A DNA stretch of 64,000 nucleotides. It comes from Paenarthrobacter ureafaciens. GTDB lineage: Bacteria; Actinomycetota; Actinomycetes; Actinomycetales; Micrococcaceae. The notes below the pieces were generated by a model that was given only the letters and a program-made list of their open reading frames with translations, was not told the DNA's origin and did not search any database. The stretch covers positions 1-64,000 of the forward strand of contig NZ_SBHM01000003.1 in assembly GCF_004028095.1 (NCBI RefSeq). Direction: 5' to 3'. Position numbers and translations under genes: made by a program. Positions 16,578 through 25,372 of the stretch are shown here, piece after piece. Position 1 is the stretch's first letter. The number at the start of each line of letters is the position of its first letter.

Positions 16578-17699
16578 ATGGCGCGGGCAAAGCAGCGGTG
16601 GCTGCCCGCCTTGCTGATTCCACTTGCCCTCCTTGCTGCGGTGTTGGTGGGCACGGTGCAAGCCGGCGCAACTCCCACCCTGCCGCCCAAGTCAGCGGAG
16701 GAAATCGTGGCCATGATCGCCCGGACCGAGGTCCGCGCGTTCTCGGGCACGGTGTTGCAGAGTTCCAAGCTGGGACTGCCGGACCTGAACGTAGGCGCAC
16801 CCGGCGGAGGCCAGGGAGAGCCTTCCCTCTTCGAATTCCTCACGGGTTCGCACGAGGCCCGCATCTACGTGGCCGGTCCTTCGAAAGCACGCCTGCAAGT
16901 CCTGGACCGGATGGCTGAGCGCGACGTGGTGGTCAACGGCACGGAGGCCTGGTTCTACAGCTCGGCGGACAACAGCGCCGTTCACACCACGCTGCCCGCA
17001 CGTCCGGAGGCCGCCAGCAGCCCCGCAGCGCCTGACGACAACGCGCGGAACCTCCCCAGCCCCGAAGCACTCGCGGACAGGTTCCTCGAAACCATGGACG
17101 ACCACACCGAAGTGAGCGTTGGCGAACCTGCAACCGTGGCTGGCCGGGGCGCATACACCCTGATGCTCGTGCCCCGGAGCACGGACACCCTGGTGGATAG
17201 GATCGCCATCAACGTCGATTCCGAAACGGGCTTCCCCTTGGGCGTGACAGTGCGGGCGAAAGGGCAGGCAGACCCGGCCTTCAGCGCCAGCTTCTCAAGC
17301 TTTGATCCGGGCGTTCCGGACCCTGCGTTGTTCACATTCACTCCCCCGCCCGGTGCCACCGTAAAGGAGGCCGCCGTGACGGAAAAGGAAGCACCAACGT
17401 GGGCACCTCGTCCGAAAACCTCCGAAAGTTCGGGCCCGGCAGGGCCACGCCACCCAAGCAAAGAAGTCTCCGGCCAGGGCTGGGACTCGGTGGTGGTACT
17501 GCCCGCAGGTTCGGCCCCACAAGGCCTCGTGACCAATCCGCAGCTTGCCCAGGCCCTGCAGCCGGTTGCCGGGGGACGTGCCCTGACTACCTCCCTTGTG
17601 AGCGTGTTGATCCTCGACGACGGCCGCGTGTTCGCCGGAATGGTTCCCTTGGAACGCCTCCAGGACGTTGCCGGTGCGCGCGGGACTGCTGCCGGCTGA
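16578..17699 (+). CDS. LolA-like/DUF2092 secreted protein
   Basis: A 373-residue exported protein with a hydrophobic signal segment (about residues 8-30). The body resembles the LolA/RseB-type open beta-barrel proteins of Gram-positive bacteria, whose ligands are unknown. Recognisable parts are ARIYVAGPSKARLQVLDRM (about 95-113), VVNGTEAWFYSS (about 117-128) and IAINVDSETGFPLGVTVRAK. A Pro/Ser-rich link follows near residue 285, then a short C-terminal domain. It may help the ABC transporter encoded directly after it act on an envelope component, but that is inferred from gene order. Confidence 0.7.
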   Translation: MARAKQRWLPALLIPLALLAAVLVGTVQAGATPTLPPKSAEEIVAMIARTEVRAFSGTVLQSSKLGLPDLNVGAPGGGQGEPSLFEFLTGSHEARIYVAGPSKARLQVLDRMAERDVVVNGTEAWFYSSADNSAVHTTLPARPEAASSPAAPDDNARNLPSPEALADRFLETMDDHTEVSVGEPATVAGRGAYTLMLVPRSTDTLVDRIAINVDSETGFPLGVTVRAKGQADPAFSASFSSFDPGVPDPALFTFTPPPGATVKEAAVTEKEAPTWAPRPKTSESSGPAGPRHPSKEVSGQGWDSVVVLPAGSAPQGLVTNPQLAQALQPVAGGRALTTSLVSVLILDDGRVFAGMVPLERLQDVAGARGTAAG

Positions 17700-17709
17700 G
17701 GACGGTTCC

Positions 17710-18669
17710 ATGGCGGAACCCGGGGGCGGCAACAGCACAGCACTGGCCATTCAGACCAGAGGATTGGTAAAGCGGTTCGGCCAACGAGCCGCCGTGGCCG
17801 GCACCGATCTGGCCGTTCCCCGCGGTTCCGTGTTTGGCTTTCTTGGCCCGAACGGTTCGGGAAAGACCACCACCATCCGCATGCTGTTGGGCCTGGTGTC
17901 ACCCGACCAAGGCAGCATCACCGTGTTGGGCAAGGACATGCCGCAGGGGCTTGCCAGCGTACTCCCCGACGTTGGGGCGTTGGTGGAAGGGCCGGGCTTC
18001 TATCCTTTCCTGTCCGGAGAGGGGAATCTGCTGCGCTTGGATACTGCCGACCGGCATGCCGAGACGGCGACCCGGAAGAGGCGGGTTGCCGCAGCACTCG
18101 AACGGGTTGGCCTGGAACATGCAGCCCGGAAGAAGGTCCGGGCCTATTCGCTGGGCATGAAGCAGCGGTTGGGCCTGGCGAACGCGCTGCTGCGGGACCG
18201 GTCACTGCTGGTCCTCGACGAACCCACCAACGGTTTGGATCCACAAGGAACCCGGGAGGTCCGGCATCTGGTGAGCTCCCTCGCGGCCGACGGGACCACG
18301 GTCTTTGTCTCCAGCCATCTCTTGTCCGAGGTGGAACAGATGTGCACCCACGTGGGCATCATGAGCGCCGGCCGGCTGGTTGCCCAGGGGCCGCTGGAGC
18401 AGTTGCGCTCTGCCGGACAGTCCCGGGTCACGGTAAAGACGCCCGACGTCGATCAAGCCGTCGGTGTCCTGGCGCGCCTTGGCCTGGTGCCCGGCACGCC
18501 GTCGGCAGGAACGGCGATGGCCACCGGGATGGACGGCGTTGCCCCTGAGGAGATTTCGGCTGCCCTGGTCCGGGACGGCGTCAGGGTGCGCGGTTTCTCG
18601 GTGGAAAACGCAAGCCTCGAGGAACAGTATGTTGCGCTTACGGGCGCTGGGTTCGATGTCGTCGGCTGA
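17710..18669 (+). CDS. ABC transporter ATP-binding protein
   Basis: A 319-residue ATPase of the ABC-2/drug-export type. It has Walker A GPNGSGKTTT, signature SLGMKQRLGLA, Walker B LLVLDEPTNGLDP and switch His in SSHLLSE. The ATG at 17710 is chosen for its GAGGA site seven bases upstream. An in-frame start at 17668 would overlap the previous gene. The C-terminal region of about 90 residues is typical of efflux ATPases. Its partner permease starts 14 bases before this gene ends. Substrate unknown. Confidence 0.92.
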   Translation: MAEPGGGNSTALAIQTRGLVKRFGQRAAVAGTDLAVPRGSVFGFLGPNGSGKTTTIRMLLGLVSPDQGSITVLGKDMPQGLASVLPDVGALVEGPGFYPFLSGEGNLLRLDTADRHAETATRKRRVAAALERVGLEHAARKKVRAYSLGMKQRLGLANALLRDRSLLVLDEPTNGLDPQGTREVRHLVSSLAADGTTVFVSSHLLSEVEQMCTHVGIMSAGRLVAQGPLEQLRSAGQSRVTVKTPDVDQAVGVLARLGLVPGTPSAGTAMATGMDGVAPEEISAALVRDGVRVRGFSVENASLEEQYVALTGAGFDVVG

Positions 18670-19528
18670 AACCCGGAGGCAGCCCGACGGCGGTTCAGGC
18701 GCCTCGGGCGGTCCGGGGCTGGCACTCCTGGGTTCAGAGCTGTCCGTGTTGTTCCGGAGGGTGCGGACGTGGGCCATGCTCCTGGCCCTGGCAGCTGTGC
18801 CGATCCTGATTGCCGTGGCCGTGAAGCTTTCCAGCAGGGACGTGCCGCCCGGTCGGGGTCCGCTCTTCCTTGACCGCGTCAGCCAGAACGGACTGTTCGT
18901 TGCCTTTACCGCCTTGGTGGTGTGCGTTCCCCTCTTTCTCCCCCTCACGGTAGGTGTCGTAGCGGGAGACACCATCGCCGGAGAAGCCAACCTCGGGACG
19001 TTGCGGTATCTCCTGATCGCGCCGGCAGGGCGCGTCCGGCTACTGCTGGTGAAGTACACCGGCGCCGTTGCCTTTTGCTGCGCAGCGACGTTGATCGTGG
19101 CCGCGTCAGGTGCCTTGGCCGGCGTCGTACTTTTCCCGGTGGGTCCGGTGACCCTACTGTCGGGTGACACCATCGGTGTGGGAGAGGCCGCGGTGCGCAC
19201 GCTGCTCATTGCCGCCTACATTACGGTTTCCCTGCTGGGGCTGTCCGCGATCGGCCTCCTGGTGTCGACTTTCACTGATGTCCCGGTTGGCGCGATGGCC
19301 GCCACGGTTGTTCTGGCGGTGGTTTCGCAGGTACTGGACAACCTCCCGCAGCTCGATTGGCTGCATCCGTGGTTGTTCAGCCACCACTGGCTTGGCTTCG
19401 CCGATCTGCTGCGGCAACCCATGTCCTGGAACTCCTTTGGGGAGAACGCGCTTCTCCAAGCGGGGTACGTGGCGGTCTGCGGTGCCCTGGCGTACGCGAA
19501 ATTCTCCAATAAGGACGTTCTGTCTTAG
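18656..19528 (+). CDS. ABC-2 type transporter permease
   Basis: A 290-residue membrane protein with about six hydrophobic spans and a soluble N-terminus, the usual ABC-2 permease arrangement. The segment VVAGDTIAGEANLGTLRYLL (about 100-119) is the conserved cytoplasmic loop that contacts the ATPase. The ATG at 18656 overlaps the end of the ATPase gene, so the two are coupled. The frame is open far upstream, but that stretch lies inside the ATPase gene. Confidence 0.85.
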   Translation: MSSAETRRQPDGGSGASGGPGLALLGSELSVLFRRVRTWAMLLALAAVPILIAVAVKLSSRDVPPGRGPLFLDRVSQNGLFVAFTALVVCVPLFLPLTVGVVAGDTIAGEANLGTLRYLLIAPAGRVRLLLVKYTGAVAFCCAATLIVAASGALAGVVLFPVGPVTLLSGDTIGVGEAAVRTLLIAAYITVSLLGLSAIGLLVSTFTDVPVGAMAATVVLAVVSQVLDNLPQLDWLHPWLFSHHWLGFADLLRQPMSWNSFGENALLQAGYVAVCGALAYAKFSNKDVLS

Positions 19529-19548
19529 CTTTGACGTAGGCTCATTCC

Positions 19549-20169
19549 ATGGCCAGATTCTTTGACGTCCACCCAGTTGACCCACAGCCGCGCGCCATCA
19601 GCCAGGTTGTGAACATGGTCCAAAACGGCGGCCTCATCGCCTACCCCACTGATTCCTGCTATGCCTTGGGAGCCCGGATAGGAAACCGGGAGGCGCTGGA
19701 CCGGATCCGCACCATCCGGCACCTTGATGACAAACACCACTTCACCCTGGTCTGCAAGGACTTTGCGCAAATGGGGCAGTTCGTCATGTTGGACAATGAC
19801 GTCTTCCGGAGCATCAAGGCCGTCACCCCCGGTAGCTATACGTTCATCCTCCCGGCTACCCGGGAAGTTCCCAAGCGCCTCCTGCATCCCAAGAAGAAGA
19901 CGGTAGGGGTGCGAATTCCGGACCATAAGGTGGTTCAGGCCATCCTCGCTGAGCTCGGGGAGCCGCTGCTGTCCAGCACGCTTCTCCTGCCCGACCAGGA
20001 AGAACCACTGACCCAGGGATGGGAAATCAAGGAGCGCCTGGACAACGAGGTGGATGCAGTCATCGATTCCGGCGATACGGGGTCGGAACCGACCACCGTC
20101 ATCGACTTCTCCAGCGGTTTCGCCGAGGTTGTCCGCCGCGGAACCGGCGATCCGTCGCGTTTCGAATAG
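19549..20169 (+). CDS. Sua5/YciO/YrdC family protein, YciO type
   Basis: A 206-residue YrdC-fold protein, related to the enzyme that makes threonylcarbamoyl-AMP for tRNA t6A. The length and the residues IAYPTDSCYALGARIGN (about 30-46), HHFTLVCKDFAQ and KKKTVGVRIPDH place it with the YciO subgroup, whose own role is unclear. It may not be the t6A enzyme of this organism. No ribosome site is seen. A TAGGCT box six bases before the ATG suggests a leaderless mRNA. Confidence 0.85.
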   Translation: MARFFDVHPVDPQPRAISQVVNMVQNGGLIAYPTDSCYALGARIGNREALDRIRTIRHLDDKHHFTLVCKDFAQMGQFVMLDNDVFRSIKAVTPGSYTFILPATREVPKRLLHPKKKTVGVRIPDHKVVQAILAELGEPLLSSTLLLPDQEEPLTQGWEIKERLDNEVDAVIDSGDTGSEPTTVIDFSSGFAEVVRRGTGDPSRFE

Positions 20170-20177
20170 CCCCCGGG

Positions 20178-21347
20178 TTATCCAAAGCGGAACCGGCAGC
20201 CCGCGTTGAGCACCACTTGGGCGAGGCTGGTGATCTCCAAAGCTACGGCCGACGGTGCTTCCGCCAAAGGCGCCGGCGGATACGCCACGGCGATAGTGAT
20301 CTGCCTGTTGGCGTCAGCGCTGCTCAGCGACATCACTCCGTACCCAGGCACATCGCCCGCATGGCCGTAGTAATTTCCGTTGGTGCAGGGATCCTGCCAC
20401 TGGTCCAGGCCTAGTCCGTACTCTGCCAGGACGCTCCCTTTCATCAGGATAAGGCTGGAGGGTGCCACGAGCTTGCCGCCGAGGAGGCCCGAGTAGAAAG
20501 CGTTGATGTCCCCCACCGTGCCAAACAACTGCGCACCGCGGGACCCCAGCGCTCCGGTCTCCATCACATCAACGGTTTTCCCATTGAGCTGTACGAAGCC
20601 GTGCACCACCCCGGGCGGTATGGGTTCAGGACCGTAGACAGCCACCGTGCGAAGGCCGAGCGGATCGAGGATGTCCCGGGCCAGGACCTCGGAGTACCCA
20701 GTGCCCCGCAAAACCTCCACAACCCGGCGCAGCAGCAAGTCCGTACGCCCGCTGTCCGGGTCCGCGAGCAACCCGCGGATGGTCGCGGCCGCACCGCCAG
20801 GAGGGATGTCCGCAGGCGCGAGATAAGCGGAGGCCGGGGCGTCCAGAACCAGGAGCCCTTCCTCAGCGAGCTTCAGCACGGAAACCGCGAGCATGCTCCG
20901 GGAAACCCCGCCCATCACCATGGGATCATCGGGCCCCGCCGGTGTGTCGGTTGCAATGTTCCTGAAGCCCGCCGCGTGCTTCCAGGCCTGGGTCCCGGAC
21001 CTCGCCTCCACGATCACAGCCGGGGCGCCGAGCGCGATCATCTCACGGCTGAAAAGTTCAATGCTGGACTGCAACTCACGGAAAGCCGCCGATGCTGTCA
21101 TTGCGTCAGTAGGTACTGCCGGCGACCAGGACGCCTCAGGAGGGGCCGACGTCGGACCTGACCGGGTCGGCGACGGTCCAGTTGCAGTAGTTGCCTGCGA
21201 GGGGGCGTCAGGCGGCGGCTGATCCGGCCAACCGGTGCAGGCGGTCAGCAGGCCGAGTCCAAGAAGTGCAGCCGAAAGACGCGCCCCCACGCAGCGGCGG
21301 GGGCCAGGCCGTGCCGCAACTATCGCTGGAGTCAGCCCCCGTTTCAC
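20178..21347 (-). CDS. Degenerate serine-hydrolase (beta-lactamase-like) lipoprotein
   Basis: A 389-residue protein with a signal peptide and lipobox LLTAC, then a Pro/Thr-rich spacer and a domain like class C beta-lactamases and CubicO esterases. The usual SxxK motif reads SRSM in GGVSRSMLAVSVLKLAEEG, so the catalytic Lys is replaced by Met. The usual YxN region is shortened. The HxG-type motif survives as GHAGDVPGYG. It may bind peptidoglycan-like ligands without cleaving them. The GTG at 21347 is chosen because it puts the signal peptide at the N-terminus; further upstream lies inside the LigD-like gene. Confidence 0.7.
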   Translation of the reverse strand: MKRGLTPAIVAARPGPRRCVGARLSAALLGLGLLTACTGWPDQPPPDAPSQATTATGPSPTRSGPTSAPPEASWSPAVPTDAMTASAAFRELQSSIELFSREMIALGAPAVIVEARSGTQAWKHAAGFRNIATDTPAGPDDPMVMGGVSRSMLAVSVLKLAEEGLLVLDAPASAYLAPADIPPGGAAATIRGLLADPDSGRTDLLLRRVVEVLRGTGYSEVLARDILDPLGLRTVAVYGPEPIPPGVVHGFVQLNGKTVDVMETGALGSRGAQLFGTVGDINAFYSGLLGGKLVAPSSLILMKGSVLAEYGLGLDQWQDPCTNGNYYGHAGDVPGYGVMSLSSADANRQITIAVAYPPAPLAEAPSAVALEITSLAQVVLNAGCRFRFG

Positions 21348-21360
21348 TGTCCGACCCCGC

Positions 21361-22386
21361 CTACTCCTCCGGCTTGCGGGCCCGGCTGGGTTGCACGCGC
21401 ATCGGCTCCCCCGGCATCTTGGGGAATTCCGGGGGGAACGGCATTTCGCCCTGGCCGTTCTTGACGTCACGCTCCCACCACTGCAGCAGGACATCGATGT
21501 TCCCGGGGGCGTCGTGCATGGTGGCCCACGGGTCCCCTGACTTCTCCAGCCGTTCCGGGACAGTCCGGATGGTGTACTTGGCGGGGTCGGCATCCTCCAG
21601 TTCGTCCCACGTCAGGGGGCAGGAAACCTGTGCCTGGGGAACCGCCCTCGGGCTGTAAGCCCCGGCAATGGTGCGGTCCCGGTTCGCTTGGTTGAAGTCC
21701 ACGAAGATCCGGGTTCCGCGCTCTTCCTTCCACCACGCCGTAGTGACCTTGTCCGGCATGCGGCGCTCCAGCTCGCGTCCGGCGGCAATCACGGCATGGC
21801 GGACTTCGAGGAACTCGTGCTTGGGCTCAATAGGTGCGTACACGTGGAGGCCGCGGTTGCCGGACGTTTTGATAAAGGCGGTCAGTCCTGCCTCGTCAAG
21901 GACCTTGCGCAGTTCCTGCGCCGCCGGGATCGCATCGGCAAAGTCCGTGCCGGGCTGGGGGTCCAAATCAATGCGGAGTTGATTGGGGTTGTCCGGGTTA
22001 TCTGCTTTGGAGGCCCACGGGTGGAAGACGACGGTGTTCATCTGGGCTGCCCACACGGCAGCTGCAGGCTCGTCGATGACCAGTTGCGGATGCGACCGTC
22101 CGCTGGGATAGGTCACCATCACCGACCTGACGTAGTCCGGGGCACCCTTGGCCGGGTTCTTGGAAAAGAACATGTCGCCTTCGATGGTTCCGGAATACCG
22201 TTGGAGGCTGACGGGACGGTTGCCGTTGGCGGTCACGAAGGCCTCACCCACTGCCACCAGGTAGTTCGCAAGATCAAGTTTGGTGAGACCCGCTTCCGGC
22301 CACACCACCCGGCCCGGGCTTGAAACCCGCACCTCCCGTGGGCCATCGGGACCGGGCACTGTGATGGTGGTGGATTCGCTCGCCAT
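21361..22386 (-). CDS. LigD-type polymerase/primase domain protein (first copy)
   Basis: A 341-residue stand-alone polymerase domain related to LigD, the end-joining enzyme that works with Ku. It shows RIDLDPQPGTDF (metal-binding DxD, about 141-152), KTSGNRGLHVYAP (about 178-190) and TTAWWKEERGTRIFVDFNQ (about 217-235). No ligase or phosphoesterase domain is attached, so it could act in repair synthesis only with separate partners. The ATG at 22386 is used. The lipoprotein gene follows after 13 bases. A second, different copy lies at 48996. Confidence 0.88.
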   Translation of the reverse strand: MASESTTITVPGPDGPREVRVSSPGRVVWPEAGLTKLDLANYLVAVGEAFVTANGNRPVSLQRYSGTIEGDMFFSKNPAKGAPDYVRSVMVTYPSGRSHPQLVIDEPAAAVWAAQMNTVVFHPWASKADNPDNPNQLRIDLDPQPGTDFADAIPAAQELRKVLDEAGLTAFIKTSGNRGLHVYAPIEPKHEFLEVRHAVIAAGRELERRMPDKVTTAWWKEERGTRIFVDFNQANRDRTIAGAYSPRAVPQAQVSCPLTWDELEDADPAKYTIRTVPERLEKSGDPWATMHDAPGNIDVLLQWWERDVKNGQGEMPFPPEFPKMPGEPMRVQPSRARKPEE

Positions 22387-22484
22387 GCCCACAAGCTACC
22401 GTGTCCGGGCCGTGCGCGTCTGCAGCTCGGAGGCATTTCGCGCAATGCGCCGGAATATGGCCACGCGTCCTTCATGATGGATGC

Positions 22485-23150
22485 ATGCCCCTAACGCCCC
22501 GCGCAGTGTCCATCCACGTCGGCGACGCCGAAGTTTCCGGCCTTTCGATCCGCCCCTCCAAGCCCCTCGCCACGATGGTGGTGGCCCATGGAGCGGGTGC
22601 CGGGATGGAGCATCCCTTCCTGCAGGGTTTCTCGGAGGCAATGGCCGATGAAGGCGTGGCGACCCTCCGGTTCAACTTTCCCTATCGCGAAGCCGGCAGG
22701 CGGTTCCCGGACCGGCCACCGCTGGCCATCGCTGCGTGGACCGCGGCAATGGAGGCAGCAGCCGGACTGTCCGAGGGCGAACCGCTGTGGGCGGCCGGAA
22801 AGTCCTTTGGGGGCCGGATTGCGTCCATGGCCGTCGCGGAGGGCATGAAAACGCGCGGTCTGGTGTATCTCGGCTATCCCCTGCACGCCCCCGGGAAGCC
22901 CGACAAGTTGCGCGATGAGCACCTGTACGGCATCGCTGTTCCGATGCTCTTCCTCCAAGGCACCCGGGATACCTTTGCAACGCCTGAGCTGTTGGAGTCG
23001 GTAGTAGAACGCATTGGACCGACGGCGACGCTCCAGTGGTGTGAGGGCGGGGACCACTCTTTCGCGGTCAAGGGTGCCAAACGGAGTGCGGAGGAGATCG
23101 GGGCTTCCTTGGCACCCGCCGTTGCACAGTTTGTGCGGGACAATCCCTGA
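22485..23150 (+). CDS. Alpha/beta hydrolase, Tex30/KANL3-like
   Basis: A 221-residue alpha/beta-hydrolase fold protein. MVVAHGAGAGMEHPF (about 27-41) forms the oxyanion region. AAGKSFGGRIAS (about 104-115) holds the nucleophile Ser. PMLFLQGTRDTFATPE supplies the Asp and GGDHSF the His of the triad. The family is small and its substrates are not known. The ATG at 22485 is chosen because the preceding in-frame stretch has no conserved sequence. Confidence 0.8.
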   Translation: MPLTPRAVSIHVGDAEVSGLSIRPSKPLATMVVAHGAGAGMEHPFLQGFSEAMADEGVATLRFNFPYREAGRRFPDRPPLAIAAWTAAMEAAAGLSEGEPLWAAGKSFGGRIASMAVAEGMKTRGLVYLGYPLHAPGKPDKLRDEHLYGIAVPMLFLQGTRDTFATPELLESVVERIGPTATLQWCEGGDHSFAVKGAKRSAEEIGASLAPAVAQFVRDNP

Positions 23151-23176
23151 GCGCTTGGCGGCAGTACCAGCCTGCC

Positions 23177-25276
23177 CTACTTGGGGACGGGTTCATGCCG
23201 AAGGTAGGACCGCCGGAAGCGTCCGGTGCCGGAAGTCAGGGCCCTCAACTCCACTGCGTAGCGGAGAAGTTCCTGGTCCGGCACTTCCGCGCTGATCTCG
23301 GCGCCCTCGCCGGGAGCTGCGTCAGTGCCCGTCACGCGTCCCCTGCGGCCCGAGAGGTCGCTCATGACCGCGCCCACGTACTCGTCGGGAACATTCACCA
23401 CCACACTGGAAACGGGTTCCAGCAGCTGGATCCTGGTGGCTGCTGCCGCTTCCCGAAGGGCCAGCGCGCCGGCTGCCTGGAAGGCGGCATCGGAGGAGTC
23501 CACGCTGTGGGTTTTTCCGCCGGTTAGCGTCACCTTGATGTCCACCACAGGAAAGCCCTCAGCCACGCCCTTGAGCATCTGGGCCCGAATGCCCTTTTCC
23601 ACGGAAGCCACGTAGGTGGCGGGGATGACCCCTCCGACGATCTTGTCCACGAACTCGAACCCCGCACCGCGCGGCAACGGTTCCACGTCGATGTCGCAGA
23701 TGGCGAATTGTCCGTGGCCTCCGGACTGCTTCACGTGGCGTCCATGACCGGATGCGTTGCCGGCGAAAGTCTCCCGCAACGGCGTGATGACATCGACGGT
23801 CTGGAGTTTCACGCCCTGGGCACGCAACCTGTCCAGGACCACCTCAGCGTGGGCCTCGCCCATGCACCAAAGAATCAATTGGTGGGTGTCCTGGTTGCGT
23901 TCCACCCTCAGGGTGGGGTCTGCCGCCGCGATCTTTCCGATGTTCTTGGCGAGGGCATCCTCATCGCTGCGTGAGGCCCCTTCGACCGCGATGGGCATCA
24001 ACGGTTCGGGAATGTTCCACGTCTCGATGAGCAAGGGGCTTTCGCGGTCCGACACCGTGTCCCCGGTCTCAGCTCCGGCCAGTTTGCTGATGGCGCAGAT
24101 ATCTCCCGCGATGCAATAAGGAACAGCTTTGAGGCTGGAACCCACGGGCGAGTACAAATGAGTGACGCGTTCGTCGGAATCGTGGTCCTCGTGGCCCCTG
24201 TCCGCCAAACCACGACCGCCGATGTGGATCGACGAATCCTCCCGCAGGGTTCCGGAAAACACCCTCACGAGGCAAACCCGGCCGAGGAACGGATCAACCG
24301 TCGTCCTCACCACTTCCGCAGCCAACGGCCCGTCCGGGTCGCAGCTCAGCGGTTTCAGGGATGACCCGTCCAGCTTCATGGCCGGCGGCGCGGGACGCGC
24401 CGGGGGCGACGGCAGGGCATCGACGAGCAGCGACATCAGCTCCTGCAACCCAAGACCGGTTTCGGCCGAGGTTGGCATGACCGGGAAGAAACGGCCCCGC
24501 GAAACCGCTGTCTCCAAATCCTGAATGAGGTCCGACAGAGGGAGTTCTTCGCCGCCCAAGTACCGGTCCATGAGGGTTTCATCCTCACTTTCGGCGATGA
24601 TGCCCTCAATGAGCGGCCCACGGGCAGCTTCGAGCGCGGACTCAAGCGCCGGGTCTGCGGAGCCCGGGGGGTCGAGGACGCCGGCCACACCGTCAGGAGT
24701 GGGCAGGTACATCGGCAGTACGGCCTCTCCGAAAGCGTCCTGGCTGCGTTCGACGGCGGCGTGGAAGTCTGCCCGTGGGTGGTCCAGCCGACTGATGACC
24801 ACGGCCCGGGGAAGCTGGATCTTCTCGCATTCGCCCCACAGCGCGACGGTCGCGCCGTCGATCCCGTCCACGGCCGAGACAACAAAAAGGGCCGCGTCCG
24901 CGGCCCTCAAACCGGCACGCAATTCGCCGGTGAAGTCGGTGTAGCCGGGGGTATCTATCAGGTTGACCTTCACGTCGCCCACGAGGATCGGCGCTACGGA
25001 GAGCGTGACGGAGCGCTGTTGGTGGACAGCGGACGGGTCCGAGTCGCTCACAGTGGTTCCATCCGTGATGGACCCCATCCGTGTGATGGCCCCCGTTGCC
25101 GCGAGGAGCGCTTCAACGAGCATCGACTTCCCGGCACCCGAATGTCCCACGAGTGCCACGTTCCGGACGTTGGCGGGTTGGCTGGCTGCGAGGGCTGTCC
25201 CGTTCTCGGACCGGCGGGGCTCGGGTCCGCCCTGGACTGTGGTTTTGGCCGCTTCGCGCGTACCTTTCGCGGACAT
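23177..25276 (-). CDS. Elongation factor G-like protein (EF-G2)
   Basis: A 699-residue EF-G paralogue with all five domains. The P-loop is GHSGAGKS (about 33-40) and G3 is DTPGYTDF. G4, normally NKxD, reads SRLD in VVISRLDHPRADF, which should weaken guanine specificity. As I recall, the mycobacterial EF-G2 binds nucleotide but does not replace EF-G in translocation, so a regulatory ribosome role is more likely. The start is the ATG at 25276, with AGGAGGT six bases upstream. It is last in a minus-strand row after hrpB and the M50-like gene. Confidence 0.88.
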   Translation of the reverse strand: MSAKGTREAAKTTVQGGPEPRRSENGTALAASQPANVRNVALVGHSGAGKSMLVEALLAATGAITRMGSITDGTTVSDSDPSAVHQQRSVTLSVAPILVGDVKVNLIDTPGYTDFTGELRAGLRAADAALFVVSAVDGIDGATVALWGECEKIQLPRAVVISRLDHPRADFHAAVERSQDAFGEAVLPMYLPTPDGVAGVLDPPGSADPALESALEAARGPLIEGIIAESEDETLMDRYLGGEELPLSDLIQDLETAVSRGRFFPVMPTSAETGLGLQELMSLLVDALPSPPARPAPPAMKLDGSSLKPLSCDPDGPLAAEVVRTTVDPFLGRVCLVRVFSGTLREDSSIHIGGRGLADRGHEDHDSDERVTHLYSPVGSSLKAVPYCIAGDICAISKLAGAETGDTVSDRESPLLIETWNIPEPLMPIAVEGASRSDEDALAKNIGKIAAADPTLRVERNQDTHQLILWCMGEAHAEVVLDRLRAQGVKLQTVDVITPLRETFAGNASGHGRHVKQSGGHGQFAICDIDVEPLPRGAGFEFVDKIVGGVIPATYVASVEKGIRAQMLKGVAEGFPVVDIKVTLTGGKTHSVDSSDAAFQAAGALALREAAAATRIQLLEPVSSVVVNVPDEYVGAVMSDLSGRRGRVTGTDAAPGEGAEISAEVPDQELLRYAVELRALTSGTGRFRRSYLRHEPVPK

Positions 25277-25372
25277 GGGCACCTCCTGGGTGGTAGCCAA
25301 GTTCGTGTCCGAGCTCAGGCGGTTCGGACATGTACAAGGATTGGACACCCTCAAGCGACCACAGGGCAAGCA

